A DNA stretch of 64,000 bases. Origin: an uncultured Alphaproteobacteria bacterium (lineage in GTDB: Bacteria > Pseudomonadota > Alphaproteobacteria > HIMB59 > GCA-002718135). The notes beneath the pieces were generated by a model. That model had not been told where the DNA came from, did not search any database, and saw nothing but the letters and a program-made list of their open reading frames with translations. The DNA lies in NCBI GenBank assembly GCA_902576125.1, contig CACGUF010000002.1:64145-128144 (forward strand). The letters run 5' to 3'. Below are positions 41,768-50,677 of the stretch, one piece after another (position 1 is the stretch's first letter; each line of letters opens with the position of its first letter). Position numbers and translations under genes: made by a program.

Positions 41768-42736
41768 TTAATTTGATTGCCTAACGATAAATAAACTACC
41801 CTCATCATTGCTTATCTGTTTTACACTTCTTGTAGAATTCTTTGTAGCAGAGAAACTATCACGTGGTTCGAGAATAACTTTCTCATCATTACATGTGACT
41901 TCCCACTTGCCATTTAAACAATTATAAACTTCAGATGAATTAATAGAATACGCATGCATATGGGCTGAAACACCTTTTAATAGAGTCAATCCAAAGCCTG
42001 TTTTGTGAAGAATTTTAGGTTCAATTTTTTTTCCATGTATTTCAAATGAATCTAAATAATTAATTATTGAATTTGAATTATAATGTTCATCATCAACATA
42101 ATTTTTATTATCATTATAACGAATAACAAATTTCTCAATTTCATCTGAGGTATAATGGTCAAAGCTTTCCAGTTCCTTATCTTCAAGAGGTTTTGTTACT
42201 AACTTACCCTCAGGCACTTTTTGCTTATTAAGATCAACCAATGAACGATCTTCCATTAATAACATTCCTGATTCATTTGCTTCTTTCAATAATCTTGGAG
42301 TCCACGTAATAACACCAGGATCATCTTCACCTAGCACAACAAACATAAGGGCTTCTTCATCACTAACATTTTGAAATCCTCTAAACATATTAGTAGGAAA
42401 TGATGCTACATCTCCTTTACTAAGAATTACTTCACCCTCTTCGCCATTTACTCCCCAATAAAAACGCCATGAACCAGCATGTATAATAAACACCTCGGCA
42501 GTTGTATGACTATGCAATCCTGAACCATTCATTGGGGCAGCACTTACAGCCCCGATATTAAATCCGTGAGCTTCAGCAATTTTTACATTTTGCTTAGAAT
42601 CTTCACTTACCCCTGGTCCGACAATTGAATAATTTTTTCTATCCTGATGACCTTTTAACTTACCTTCTACAAAAGGAATCTTACTGGGAATAAGATCATT
42701 AAATCTTGCTAGACGTTTTTCTATATTTATTGACAT
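41768..42736 (-). CDS. Double cupin-domain protein
   Basis: GSGLHSHTTAEVFIIHAGSWRFYWGVNGEEGEVILSKGDVASFPTNMFRGFQN; second cupin KGVSAHMHAYSINSSEVYNCLNGKWEV. Confidence 0.85.
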   Translation of the reverse strand: MSINIEKRLARFNDLIPSKIPFVEGKLKGHQDRKNYSIVGPGVSEDSKQNVKIAEAHGFNIGAVSAAPMNGSGLHSHTTAEVFIIHAGSWRFYWGVNGEEGEVILSKGDVASFPTNMFRGFQNVSDEEALMFVVLGEDDPGVITWTPRLLKEANESGMLLMEDRSLVDLNKQKVPEGKLVTKPLEDKELESFDHYTSDEIEKFVIRYNDNKNYVDDEHYNSNSIINYLDSFEIHGKKIEPKILHKTGFGLTLLKGVSAHMHAYSINSSEVYNCLNGKWEVTCNDEKVILEPRDSFSATKNSTRSVKQISNDEGSLFIVRQSN

Positions 42737-42754
42737 TTTAGGAAAAATTATATT

Positions 42755-42796
42755 TTATTCATTTTTAATGAATAATATTCAAAATATTGAATAAAT
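42755..42796. promoter_or_regulatory. Tandem palindromes in the divergent cupin / SnoaL-like promoter region (candidate operator)
   Basis: TTATTCATT-TTT-AATGAATAA (42755-42775) and TATTCAA-AATA-TTGAATA (42776-42793); related strings upstream of lacI. Confidence 0.45.
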
Positions 42797-42843
42797 CAAT
42801 TTAATATTTTGCCTGATTGTTAGTAACTAAAATTTAAATAATT

Positions 42844-43938
42844 ATGACAAACATTGAAAATTTTAATACTGGAATAAAAAAAAAAGGAAGTACTGAAGTC
42901 ATTAATTTAGACCCAAAGATTAATATAGTAAATAAAAAAAACTTAAGAATTCTTTTAAAAAATATAGCTGAATCTAATTTAGAAAATATTAGTAAAAATA
43001 TTAGTGATGCGTATCATGATGATGCGGAAATAAGAGCATTCCATCCACTTAATGACTTAAAAGGAATTTCTAAAATAACAGAAAAATTATGGAAACCACT
43101 TATAAATGCATTTCCTGATCTTGAAAGAAGGGATAATCTAATTCTTGGAGGGTCTTTTCAAGATAAAATTTTTGTTTCTACAGTAGCTCATTTAACAGGG
43201 ACTTTTGTAAATCCATGGCTTAATGTTCCTGCTCATGCCAAAACAATTCATCTTAGAATATGTGAAGCGCATGAAATCAAAGATAATAAAATTATTCAAT
43301 CTCACATTTTAATTGATACTTTAGATTTTATTCGTCAGGCTGGATTTTGGCCAATAAATAAATCTCTAGGCGTGGAAGGTATGTGGCCAGGGCCAATAAC
43401 CGGTGATGGTACAACATTTGAAAATATGGATAATGAATTATCAATTAAATCTATGGAGCAAGCTTTAACAATGCAAAGAAGTTTAAACATCAAACCTGAA
43501 ACTGATCCTGGATCTAATTATGAATATATAAGAGAGAAATTATTAAATCATGCACAAAAAGATTTCTGGCATCCTAAAATGATGTGGTATGGTCCTAGTG
43601 GTATAGGTACTGCAAGAGGACTAAAAGGATATGTTGATCATCATCAATTACCATTTCGACTAACATTTAAGGAAAGAGACTATTGGAAAATAGGACACTA
43701 TATTGAAATTGCAGATGGCAATTTTTCGATGACATCAGGTTGGCACAGCATAGAGTGTAAGCATGGTTCAAAAGAATGGCTTGGATATGAAGGCACAGGC
43801 AAATCAGTAACAATGAGAGTTATGGATTTTTATTTACATCACGAAGGATTAATAAGAGAAAACTGGGTGCCCATTGATATTGCACACATACTTAACCAGA
43901 TAGACGTTGATATATTTGATTTAATACATAAAAAATAA
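42844..43938 (+). CDS. Double-domain SnoaL/NTF2-like protein, paralogue of the ORF at 34161
   Basis: PLINAFPDLERRDNLILGG...FWHPKMMWYGPSGIGTARGLKGYVDHHQLPFR...MRVMDFYLHHEGLIRENWVPIDIAHI. Confidence 0.8.
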   Translation: MTNIENFNTGIKKKGSTEVINLDPKINIVNKKNLRILLKNIAESNLENISKNISDAYHDDAEIRAFHPLNDLKGISKITEKLWKPLINAFPDLERRDNLILGGSFQDKIFVSTVAHLTGTFVNPWLNVPAHAKTIHLRICEAHEIKDNKIIQSHILIDTLDFIRQAGFWPINKSLGVEGMWPGPITGDGTTFENMDNELSIKSMEQALTMQRSLNIKPETDPGSNYEYIREKLLNHAQKDFWHPKMMWYGPSGIGTARGLKGYVDHHQLPFRLTFKERDYWKIGHYIEIADGNFSMTSGWHSIECKHGSKEWLGYEGTGKSVTMRVMDFYLHHEGLIRENWVPIDIAHILNQIDVDIFDLIHKK

Positions 43939-43941
43939 CTT

Positions 43942-45264
43942 ATGACTATTCAATATTTGAAAAAAGGAATTGCTGAACAAGAACGATCAGCTGAGAATGA
44001 TAAAGTTAAAAACATTGTTGAAGAAACATTAAAAAAAATAGAACAACAAGGTGACCAATATGTTAGAGAATTGTCAGAGAAATTTGATAATTATTCCCCA
44101 ACAAGTTTTAGGTTAACAGATTCCGAGATTCAAAATTTAATTAGTAAGGTATCTGAAGATGACATTGAGGACATCAAATTTGCGCAAAAACAAATAAGAC
44201 AATTTGCAGAAGCACAACTTGCAACATTAAAGGAATTAGAAGTTGAAACACTACCTGGAGTGATATTAGGTCACAAAAATATTCCAGTACAATCAGTTGG
44301 CTGTTATGTTCCTGCAGGAAAATTTCCTATGGTAGCATCCGCACACATGTCTGTAGTAACAGCATCTGTTGCAGATGTCCCTAGAATAGTAGCTACTACA
44401 TCTCCATTTCAAAGCAAACCTAATCCAGCAGTAATTGCGGCTATGCATTTAGGTGGAGCCCATGAGATATATGTATTAGGTGGTATGCAAGGTATAGGTG
44501 CAATGGCAATAGGAACTGAAACAATAAAACCAGTTGATATGCTTGTTGGTCCTGGTAACGCTTATGTTGCTGAAGCTAAAAGACAATTATTTGGAAAAGT
44601 GGGGATTGATTTATTTGCTGGCCCAACGGAAACAATGGTTATTGCAGATGATACTGTAGATGGAGAATTATGTGCTACTGATCTTTTAGGGCAAGCTGAA
44701 CATGGATATAATTCACCCGCAGTTCTAATTACAAATTCAAAAAATTTAGCAGAGTCTACTCTATTAGAGATTGAAAGAATTCTTCAAATTTTACCAACTA
44801 AAGAAACAGCAAGTATAAGTTGGAGAGATTACGGTGCAGTTATACTTTGTGATTCGTACGAAGAAATGCTTGATAAAGCAAATGAAATTGCCTCGGAACA
44901 TGTGCAAGTGATGACAAAAAAAGATGATTGGTTTTTGGAAAATATGAAATCTTACGGTGCATTATTTCTTGGCCCAAGAACCAATGTTGCAAATGGTGAC
45001 AAAGTGATTGGAACAAACCATACCCTACCTACTAAAAAAGCCGGACGTTATACTGGCGGATTATGGGTGGGTAAATTTATCAAAACACACACATATCAAA
45101 AAGTTTTAACAGATGAAGCTGCGACCTTAATAGGTGAGTATGGCTCTAGACTTTCATATTTAGAAGGTTTTCTTGGTCATGCCGAACAATGCAACATACG
45201 TCTAAGACGTTATGGCGGAAGAAATATAGAATATGCAAAAGCAGCAAAAAAAATTAAAAACTAG
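43942..45264 (+). CDS. Histidinol dehydrogenase-superfamily protein (HisD/HpsN-like; substrate unknown)
   Basis: VQSVGCYVPAGKFPMVASAHMSVVTASVADVPRIVATTSP, VDMLVGPGNAYVAEAKRQLFGKVGIDLFAGPTETMVIADD, GQAEHGYNSPAVLIT, YTGGLWVGKFIKTHTYQ. Confidence 0.9.
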   Translation: MTIQYLKKGIAEQERSAENDKVKNIVEETLKKIEQQGDQYVRELSEKFDNYSPTSFRLTDSEIQNLISKVSEDDIEDIKFAQKQIRQFAEAQLATLKELEVETLPGVILGHKNIPVQSVGCYVPAGKFPMVASAHMSVVTASVADVPRIVATTSPFQSKPNPAVIAAMHLGGAHEIYVLGGMQGIGAMAIGTETIKPVDMLVGPGNAYVAEAKRQLFGKVGIDLFAGPTETMVIADDTVDGELCATDLLGQAEHGYNSPAVLITNSKNLAESTLLEIERILQILPTKETASISWRDYGAVILCDSYEEMLDKANEIASEHVQVMTKKDDWFLENMKSYGALFLGPRTNVANGDKVIGTNHTLPTKKAGRYTGGLWVGKFIKTHTYQKVLTDEAATLIGEYGSRLSYLEGFLGHAEQCNIRLRRYGGRNIEYAKAAKKIKN

Positions 45265-45344
45265 AAGATAACCATAAATGACACCCGAAAAAACCAATTA
45301 AGAAAATATAAATAACATACTTTTCAAAGATGAAAAAGAATGTG

Positions 45345-45367
45345 TAAGTGCGCCGTATGTGCGCCGA
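45345..45367. repeat. Arm-like repeat R, tRNA end of the large segment
   Basis: TAAGTGCGCCGTATGTGCGCCGA, identical to 33343-33365 and in the same orientation. Confidence 0.9.
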
Positions 45368-45411
45368 AACACTTTTTTGTTAAAAAATCTTTAAAGAGAA
45401 ATCTTAATTTA

Positions 45412-45501
45412 TGGCGGAGAGAGAGGGATTCGAACCCTCGATAGTGTTGCCACTATACACGCTTTCCAAGCGTGCTGATTAAACCACTCTCACATCTCTC
45501 C
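45412..45501 (-). tRNA. tRNA-Ser(GGA), CCA encoded
   Basis: Reverse complement GGAGAGATGTGAGAGTGGTTTAATCAGCACGCTTGGAAAGCGTGTATAGTGGCAACACTATCGAGGGTTCGAATCCCTCTCTCTCCGCCA; acceptor stem GGAGAGA/TCTCTCC, anticodon loop TTGGAAA, long variable arm ATAGTG-GCAA-CACTAT, T arm GAGGG-TTCGAAT-CCCTC. Confidence 0.97.
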
Positions 45502-45708
45502 AGCTTATAATTTTTGTGATTTATCATAATAAATTACTTGTTAATAGAAATTCTTTTTAACAAAAGTGTGATGAATTTGTGATATAGTTTTTCAGATATT
45601 AATATGAAAAAACTTATTCTTATTTACCTGTCTATCTTCATGTTCATGATAAGAAAATAAAAAATAGCTGATCCTTTTAAATCTCCTTGGTTAGTGGTAG
45701 AATAACTT

Positions 45709-46458
45709 ATGATTGTAATTCAAACTGATCATTTTGTTAATAAAACTGTAACTGAATGTTTTGCTCGCGGAACAAAATCAACAAAAATTAATATAAAAAA
45801 CTATAAATTCAACATAGCAGATACAATTGCTTCTTATGGTATATTGCGAGGTACAGGTGAATTAATGAAAAAATCTAATAAATTTTTTTATATTGACCAT
45901 GGCTATTTATCATCTTCTAAACGAGATTTTGTTGGTGGAAAAACTAATATAAATACATTTGATGGATATTTTAGAATTGTAAAAAATGATTTTATTTCTA
46001 TTAGAGAAGGTAAATTTAAGGATGATAGGTTAAAAATTTTAAACATTAAATTTGAAAATCTTAAAAATAATGGTGATTATATTATTATGTCTGAGCCTTC
46101 AGATGCTTTAAAAAAATTTTTTAATATCCCCAATTGGGTTGAAGATACGATAAAAAGAATAAAAGAATTTTCTGATAGAAAAATTATAGTTCATAATAAA
46201 TTTTCGGAAATTCCTTTAGATTCTCTTTTAGAAAATGCATGGGCATTTGTAAGTCTTCAGTCGACAGCAGGTTTTAAATCAATGATCAAAGGAATTCCCG
46301 CCCATTTTACCTACCCAAGCCTCGAAAAAATTAATCCAATTAGTAACATCGAAAATAAAACTATAGACTATGAAATATTTAATAATATATCCTACAGCCA
46401 ATGGACTTTAAGAGAAATGTTTGAAGGAAAAATTAATAAATATCTTTTTGAAGAATAG
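45709..46458 (+). CDS. Hypothetical glycosyltransferase-like protein
   Basis: C-terminal ENAWAFVSLQSTAGFKSMIKGIPAHFTYPS...YSQWTLREMFEGKINKYLFE resembles a family I associate with phage/marine genomes; family not firmly identified. Confidence 0.5.
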   Translation: MIVIQTDHFVNKTVTECFARGTKSTKINIKNYKFNIADTIASYGILRGTGELMKKSNKFFYIDHGYLSSSKRDFVGGKTNINTFDGYFRIVKNDFISIREGKFKDDRLKILNIKFENLKNNGDYIIMSEPSDALKKFFNIPNWVEDTIKRIKEFSDRKIIVHNKFSEIPLDSLLENAWAFVSLQSTAGFKSMIKGIPAHFTYPSLEKINPISNIENKTIDYEIFNNISYSQWTLREMFEGKINKYLFEE

Positions 46459-46471
46459 CTTTGTTATTATT

Positions 46472-48274
46472 TTAATTTTCATTCATCTTTAGAGCATTTA
46501 GAAATGCATTTTGAGGAATATCAACTTTTCCAAATTGCCTCATTCTTTTTTTTCCTTTTTTCTGTTTATCAAGCAGTTTATTTTTACGCGTTACATCCCC
46601 GCCATATAATTTTTGGGTAACATCTTTCCTAAATGAAGCAACTGTTTCTCTCGCAATAATTTTTCCACCTATTGCAGCTTGAATGGCCACCTTAAACTGT
46701 TGTCTTGGGATTAGATCTTTAAGACGTTCACATAATGCTCTTCCACGTTGCTGAGATCTATCTCTATGAACAATTAAAGATAAGGCATCAACAGGATCAC
46801 CGTTAATCATAATACTTACTTTAACTAAATCATTTACTTCGTAACCAATTAACTCATAATCAAAACTTGCATATCCTTTAGTGATTGATTTTAATCGATC
46901 ATAAAAATCAAAAACTACCTCATTAAGTGGTAGTTTGTATTCTACCATTGCTCGTGTTCCTGCATAATTGAGGTTAATTTGGATTCCTCTTTTAGATGTA
47001 CATAATTCTAAAACTGCTCCCAGATATTCATCTGGCACAATAATCGTAGCTTTTATCCACGGCTCTTCTATTGACTCAACTCGAACGGGGTCAGGCATAT
47101 CTGTTGGATTGTGAAGATCAACTACTGATCCATCTTTCATATTTATTTTATACACAACCGATGGCGCAGTAGTTACAAGCTCAAGATTAAATTCTAAATC
47201 AAATCTGTCTCTAATTATTTCAAGGTGAAGTAATCCTAAAAAACCACATCGAAATCCGTAACCTAGTGCGGGACTAACTTCTGGCTCATATGAAAAACTT
47301 GAGTCATTTAATGCAAGCTTAACCATGCTGTCGCGCAAATGTTCATAATCATCTGAGTCAACTGGAAACATGCCACAAAAAACAACTGGTTGTGATGGTT
47401 TGAAACCTGGAAGTGCTTCAGGTGTTGGATTTTTTTCTTCCGTAATTGTGTCACCAACTTTACAGTCGGACACACTTTTAATACCTGAGTTAATGAAGCC
47501 AATTTCTCCCGGACCAAGAGTGTCTACTTCCGTTGGTTTAGGTGAAAAAATACCTACTCTATCGATAGTATGTGTAGCACCCGCAGCCATAAATCTTATT
47601 TTTTGATTTTTTTTGAGTTGACCATTTATTACTCTTACTAAAACAATCACTCCAAGGTAACTATCGTACCAACTATCAACAAGCATGCATTTAAGCGGTT
47701 TATTTAATTCTCCCATTGGAGAAGGTAGTTTTACTACTATTTTTTCTAATAAGTCTGCTACCCCTTGACCAGTTTTAGCTGATACTAAAGATGCGTCTGA
47801 AGAATCAATACCTAACACTTCTTCAATCTGCTTTTTAATTTTTTCAGGTTCAGATGATGGTAGGTCTGCTTTATTTAATACTGGTAAAATTTCATGATCA
47901 TTGTTAATTGCTTGATATGCATTAGCAAGTGTTTGTGCTTCAACACCTTGTGTAGAGTCTACAATTAATAAAGAACTTTCGCATGCAGCCAAAGATCTTG
48001 ATACTTCATAGGAAAAATCTACGTGACCAGGTGTGTCCATAATATTTAAAATGTATTTTTTACCATCCTTTGCAGTATAGTTTAATCGAACTGTTTGTGC
48101 CTTAATTGTAATTCCACGCTCTCTTTCAAGCTCCATAGAGTCCAGCACTTGCTCCTTCATTTCTCTATCTGTTAATCCTCCGCAAAATTGAATTAATCTA
48201 TCAGCTAAGGTTGATTTGCCATGATCAATATGCGCAACTATAGAAAAATTTCTTATACTTGAGAGTTCTTTCAT
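46472..48274 (-). CDS. lepA: Elongation factor 4
   Basis: [77 protein letters not shown]. Confidence 0.98.
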   Translation of the reverse strand: MKELSSIRNFSIVAHIDHGKSTLADRLIQFCGGLTDREMKEQVLDSMELERERGITIKAQTVRLNYTAKDGKKYILNIMDTPGHVDFSYEVSRSLAACESSLLIVDSTQGVEAQTLANAYQAINNDHEILPVLNKADLPSSEPEKIKKQIEEVLGIDSSDASLVSAKTGQGVADLLEKIVVKLPSPMGELNKPLKCMLVDSWYDSYLGVIVLVRVINGQLKKNQKIRFMAAGATHTIDRVGIFSPKPTEVDTLGPGEIGFINSGIKSVSDCKVGDTITEEKNPTPEALPGFKPSQPVVFCGMFPVDSDDYEHLRDSMVKLALNDSSFSYEPEVSPALGYGFRCGFLGLLHLEIIRDRFDLEFNLELVTTAPSVVYKINMKDGSVVDLHNPTDMPDPVRVESIEEPWIKATIIVPDEYLGAVLELCTSKRGIQINLNYAGTRAMVEYKLPLNEVVFDFYDRLKSITKGYASFDYELIGYEVNDLVKVSIMINGDPVDALSLIVHRDRSQQRGRALCERLKDLIPRQQFKVAIQAAIGGKIIARETVASFRKDVTQKLYGGDVTRKNKLLDKQKKGKKRMRQFGKVDIPQNAFLNALKMNEN

Positions 48275-50670
48275 TACTTTCTTAATGATGCTGCAAAGCT
48301 TGTGATAACTGTATCAATAATTTGATTAGATAGATTTTCTATCTCCTCATCACTAAAAGTTTTTTCAATTGGCTGTAATAAAACTCTGATTGCAATGCTT
48401 TTAGAGTCAAATTCAATTTTTTCACCTTCATAAACATCAAAAATTGATACTTTATTAATAATTTTCTTATCAATTTTCTTTATTTTGTTGATTATGTCAT
48501 TTGCCTGCACTGACTTTGGAAATAAAAAAGCAAAATCTCTCTCAACCATCTGGTATGGATTGTTATCAAAAGCTGAAATTGTTGATATTTTTTTAGCTAA
48601 AAATTGAGCCAATGTGTCTGTGAAGATTTCAAAAGCAACAACTGAATGCCCAATATCGAGAGATTTTAATAAAATTGGATTTAGTTCCCCAAAATTCGCG
48701 AGTATATTTTTTCCAATTCGCAAAGATGATGATTTACCAGGATGAAAAATTTTATTCTTTATATTTTCATAAATAAGATTGTCTACAGGCACATTCAGAG
48801 CTTTTAATATTTGCATAAGATCTGATTTTATAGCGAAAACATCAAAATCTTGATTTATAGAATTCCAATTTCCACCATTAACATTTCCATATCCAATTGC
48901 TGTAGCAACGTTAGTTTGTTTATTTTCTAAGGAGGCAGCAAATATTGGGCCAACTTCAAATAGTTTACCATAATTAATGACTTTTGATTTATTTAAATTA
49001 ATTGCATTTAACAAATTTGGAATATTAGATGGTCGCATTACGTTAAGATCAGAGCTAATAGGGTTTTTTATTTCTATGACATCTGCAGAAACTAATTTAG
49101 CAGCTTTTTCGTCCATAAAAGACCATGTCACTGCTTCAAGATAACCTTGATTGGCAATTACTTTTTTAATTTTATAAAAAGACTTAAGTTCAGGACTTAA
49201 GATATTTTTCTTATTATGTATGTCACTCACATTAGTGAGAGGTATTTTATCAAAACCATATATTCTCATAATTTCTTCAACAATATCTGCTTCTCCTTCG
49301 ATGTCAGGTCTAAAACTTGGAACAATTATTTCAAAAATATTATTTTTTTCTACAATATTAAAACCTAAAGACTCTAAAATTGATTTTTGTTGATCATTTT
49401 TAATTTCTAAACCTCCAAGAGATTTAACTTTGTTTGTATTAAAAATTATTTTAGACTGTTTACTATCTAAAACATTAGTTTGAACAGGTTTACTAACTTC
49501 ACCTCCGCATAAATCACTAATCATATTAGTAGCCGCATCTACTCCCCATTTAATTGAGGTTGAGTCTATTCCTCTCTCAAATCTATATCTGGCATCACTT
49601 TGAAGTTTAAGATGTCTTCCTGTTTTAGTAACTGAAATAGGGTCAAATAATGCAACTTCTAAGAAAACATTTTTAGTATCAAGGCTGCAACCACTATCAA
49701 GGCCACCCATGACACCACCAATTCCGTGGAGTTGTTGATTATCAGAAATTACAATCATACCTGAAGTGCATTCTCTTTTTTCTTCATCAAGAGTCAAACA
49801 AGTTTCATTTTTCTTAGCAAAACGCATTTTAAGATTACCATCTAATTTATCTGCATCATACACATGCAAAGGTCTTCCTAAATCATACGTAATGTAATTA
49901 GTAATATCAACCAAAGCAGAGATTGGTCTTAACCCAATAGCTTTTAATCTTTGTTGAAGCCATGCTGGGCTTTCTTTATTGGTAACATTTTTAAAATATC
50001 TACCAGCAACTCCTGGACACAGATATTCATCATCACCACTAAAAGCTTTTTCCCACTTAATAGGACTTTCGAAAGTACCTTTAATACTTTTTGTTAGAGC
50101 ATTTTCTTTTAAAGTTCCTAGTCCTGCTGCAGCTAAGTCTCTAGCAATTCCCCTAACAGATAAGCAGTCACCTCTATTTGGCGTAATATTTATTTCTATG
50201 ACTGGATCATCAAGATTAAATACTTCGATAAATTTCTTGCCAAGTTTATGTTTTGTTTCAACTTCAATAATGCCATCATGCTCATCTGATAATCCCATTT
50301 CTCTCTCAGAAACAAGCATGCCACAAGACTCAACTCCTCTTATTTTAGATTTTTTTAATTTTAATCCTGTACCTGGAATAAAACTATTTTCAGGTGCAAA
50401 AATACCTTTCATTCCTGTACGAGCATTTGGTGCTCCGCAGACTACTTGAAAAGTTCCATCAATAGTTTTTACACTACATACCTTAAGTCTATCTGCATCT
50501 GGATGTTGTTCTGCTTTTAAAACCTCAGCAACTGTAAAATCATTGAAAGATTTGGATTTATCTTCAACATTTTCTATTTCTAAACCAATATTTGTTAGTG
50601 TTTCAACAATTGTATCTAAATCTTTTGCTGTCTCTAAATGATCTTTTAGCCAGTTAAGTGTAAATTTCAT
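48274..50670 (-). CDS. pheT: Phenylalanine--tRNA ligase beta subunit
   Basis: [58 protein letters not shown]-terminal FDX-ACB-like domain. Confidence 0.97.
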   Translation of the reverse strand: MKFTLNWLKDHLETAKDLDTIVETLTNIGLEIENVEDKSKSFNDFTVAEVLKAEQHPDADRLKVCSVKTIDGTFQVVCGAPNARTGMKGIFAPENSFIPGTGLKLKKSKIRGVESCGMLVSEREMGLSDEHDGIIEVETKHKLGKKFIEVFNLDDPVIEINITPNRGDCLSVRGIARDLAAAGLGTLKENALTKSIKGTFESPIKWEKAFSGDDEYLCPGVAGRYFKNVTNKESPAWLQQRLKAIGLRPISALVDITNYITYDLGRPLHVYDADKLDGNLKMRFAKKNETCLTLDEEKRECTSGMIVISDNQQLHGIGGVMGGLDSGCSLDTKNVFLEVALFDPISVTKTGRHLKLQSDARYRFERGIDSTSIKWGVDAATNMISDLCGGEVSKPVQTNVLDSKQSKIIFNTNKVKSLGGLEIKNDQQKSILESLGFNIVEKNNIFEIIVPSFRPDIEGEADIVEEIMRIYGFDKIPLTNVSDIHNKKNILSPELKSFYKIKKVIANQGYLEAVTWSFMDEKAAKLVSADVIEIKNPISSDLNVMRPSNIPNLLNAINLNKSKVINYGKLFEVGPIFAASLENKQTNVATAIGYGNVNGGNWNSINQDFDVFAIKSDLMQILKALNVPVDNLIYENIKNKIFHPGKSSSLRIGKNILANFGELNPILLKSLDIGHSVVAFEIFTDTLAQFLAKKISTISAFDNNPYQMVERDFAFLFPKSVQANDIINKIKKIDKKIINKVSIFDVYEGEKIEFDSKSIAIRVLLQPIEKTFSDEEIENLSNQIIDTVITSFAASLRK

Positions 50671-50677
50671 TTTAGCT

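Noticed and set aside
33335-45287. 8-bp inverted match CGGGTGTC (33335-33342) / GACACCCG (45280-45287) near the island ends as terminal inverted repeats
   Set aside because: Too short to distinguish from chance over 12 kb, and it is at different distances from the two att-like repeats.
49979-50449. 156-aa + strand ORF inside pheT
   Set aside because: Antisense to a conserved PheT reading frame; no domain pattern.
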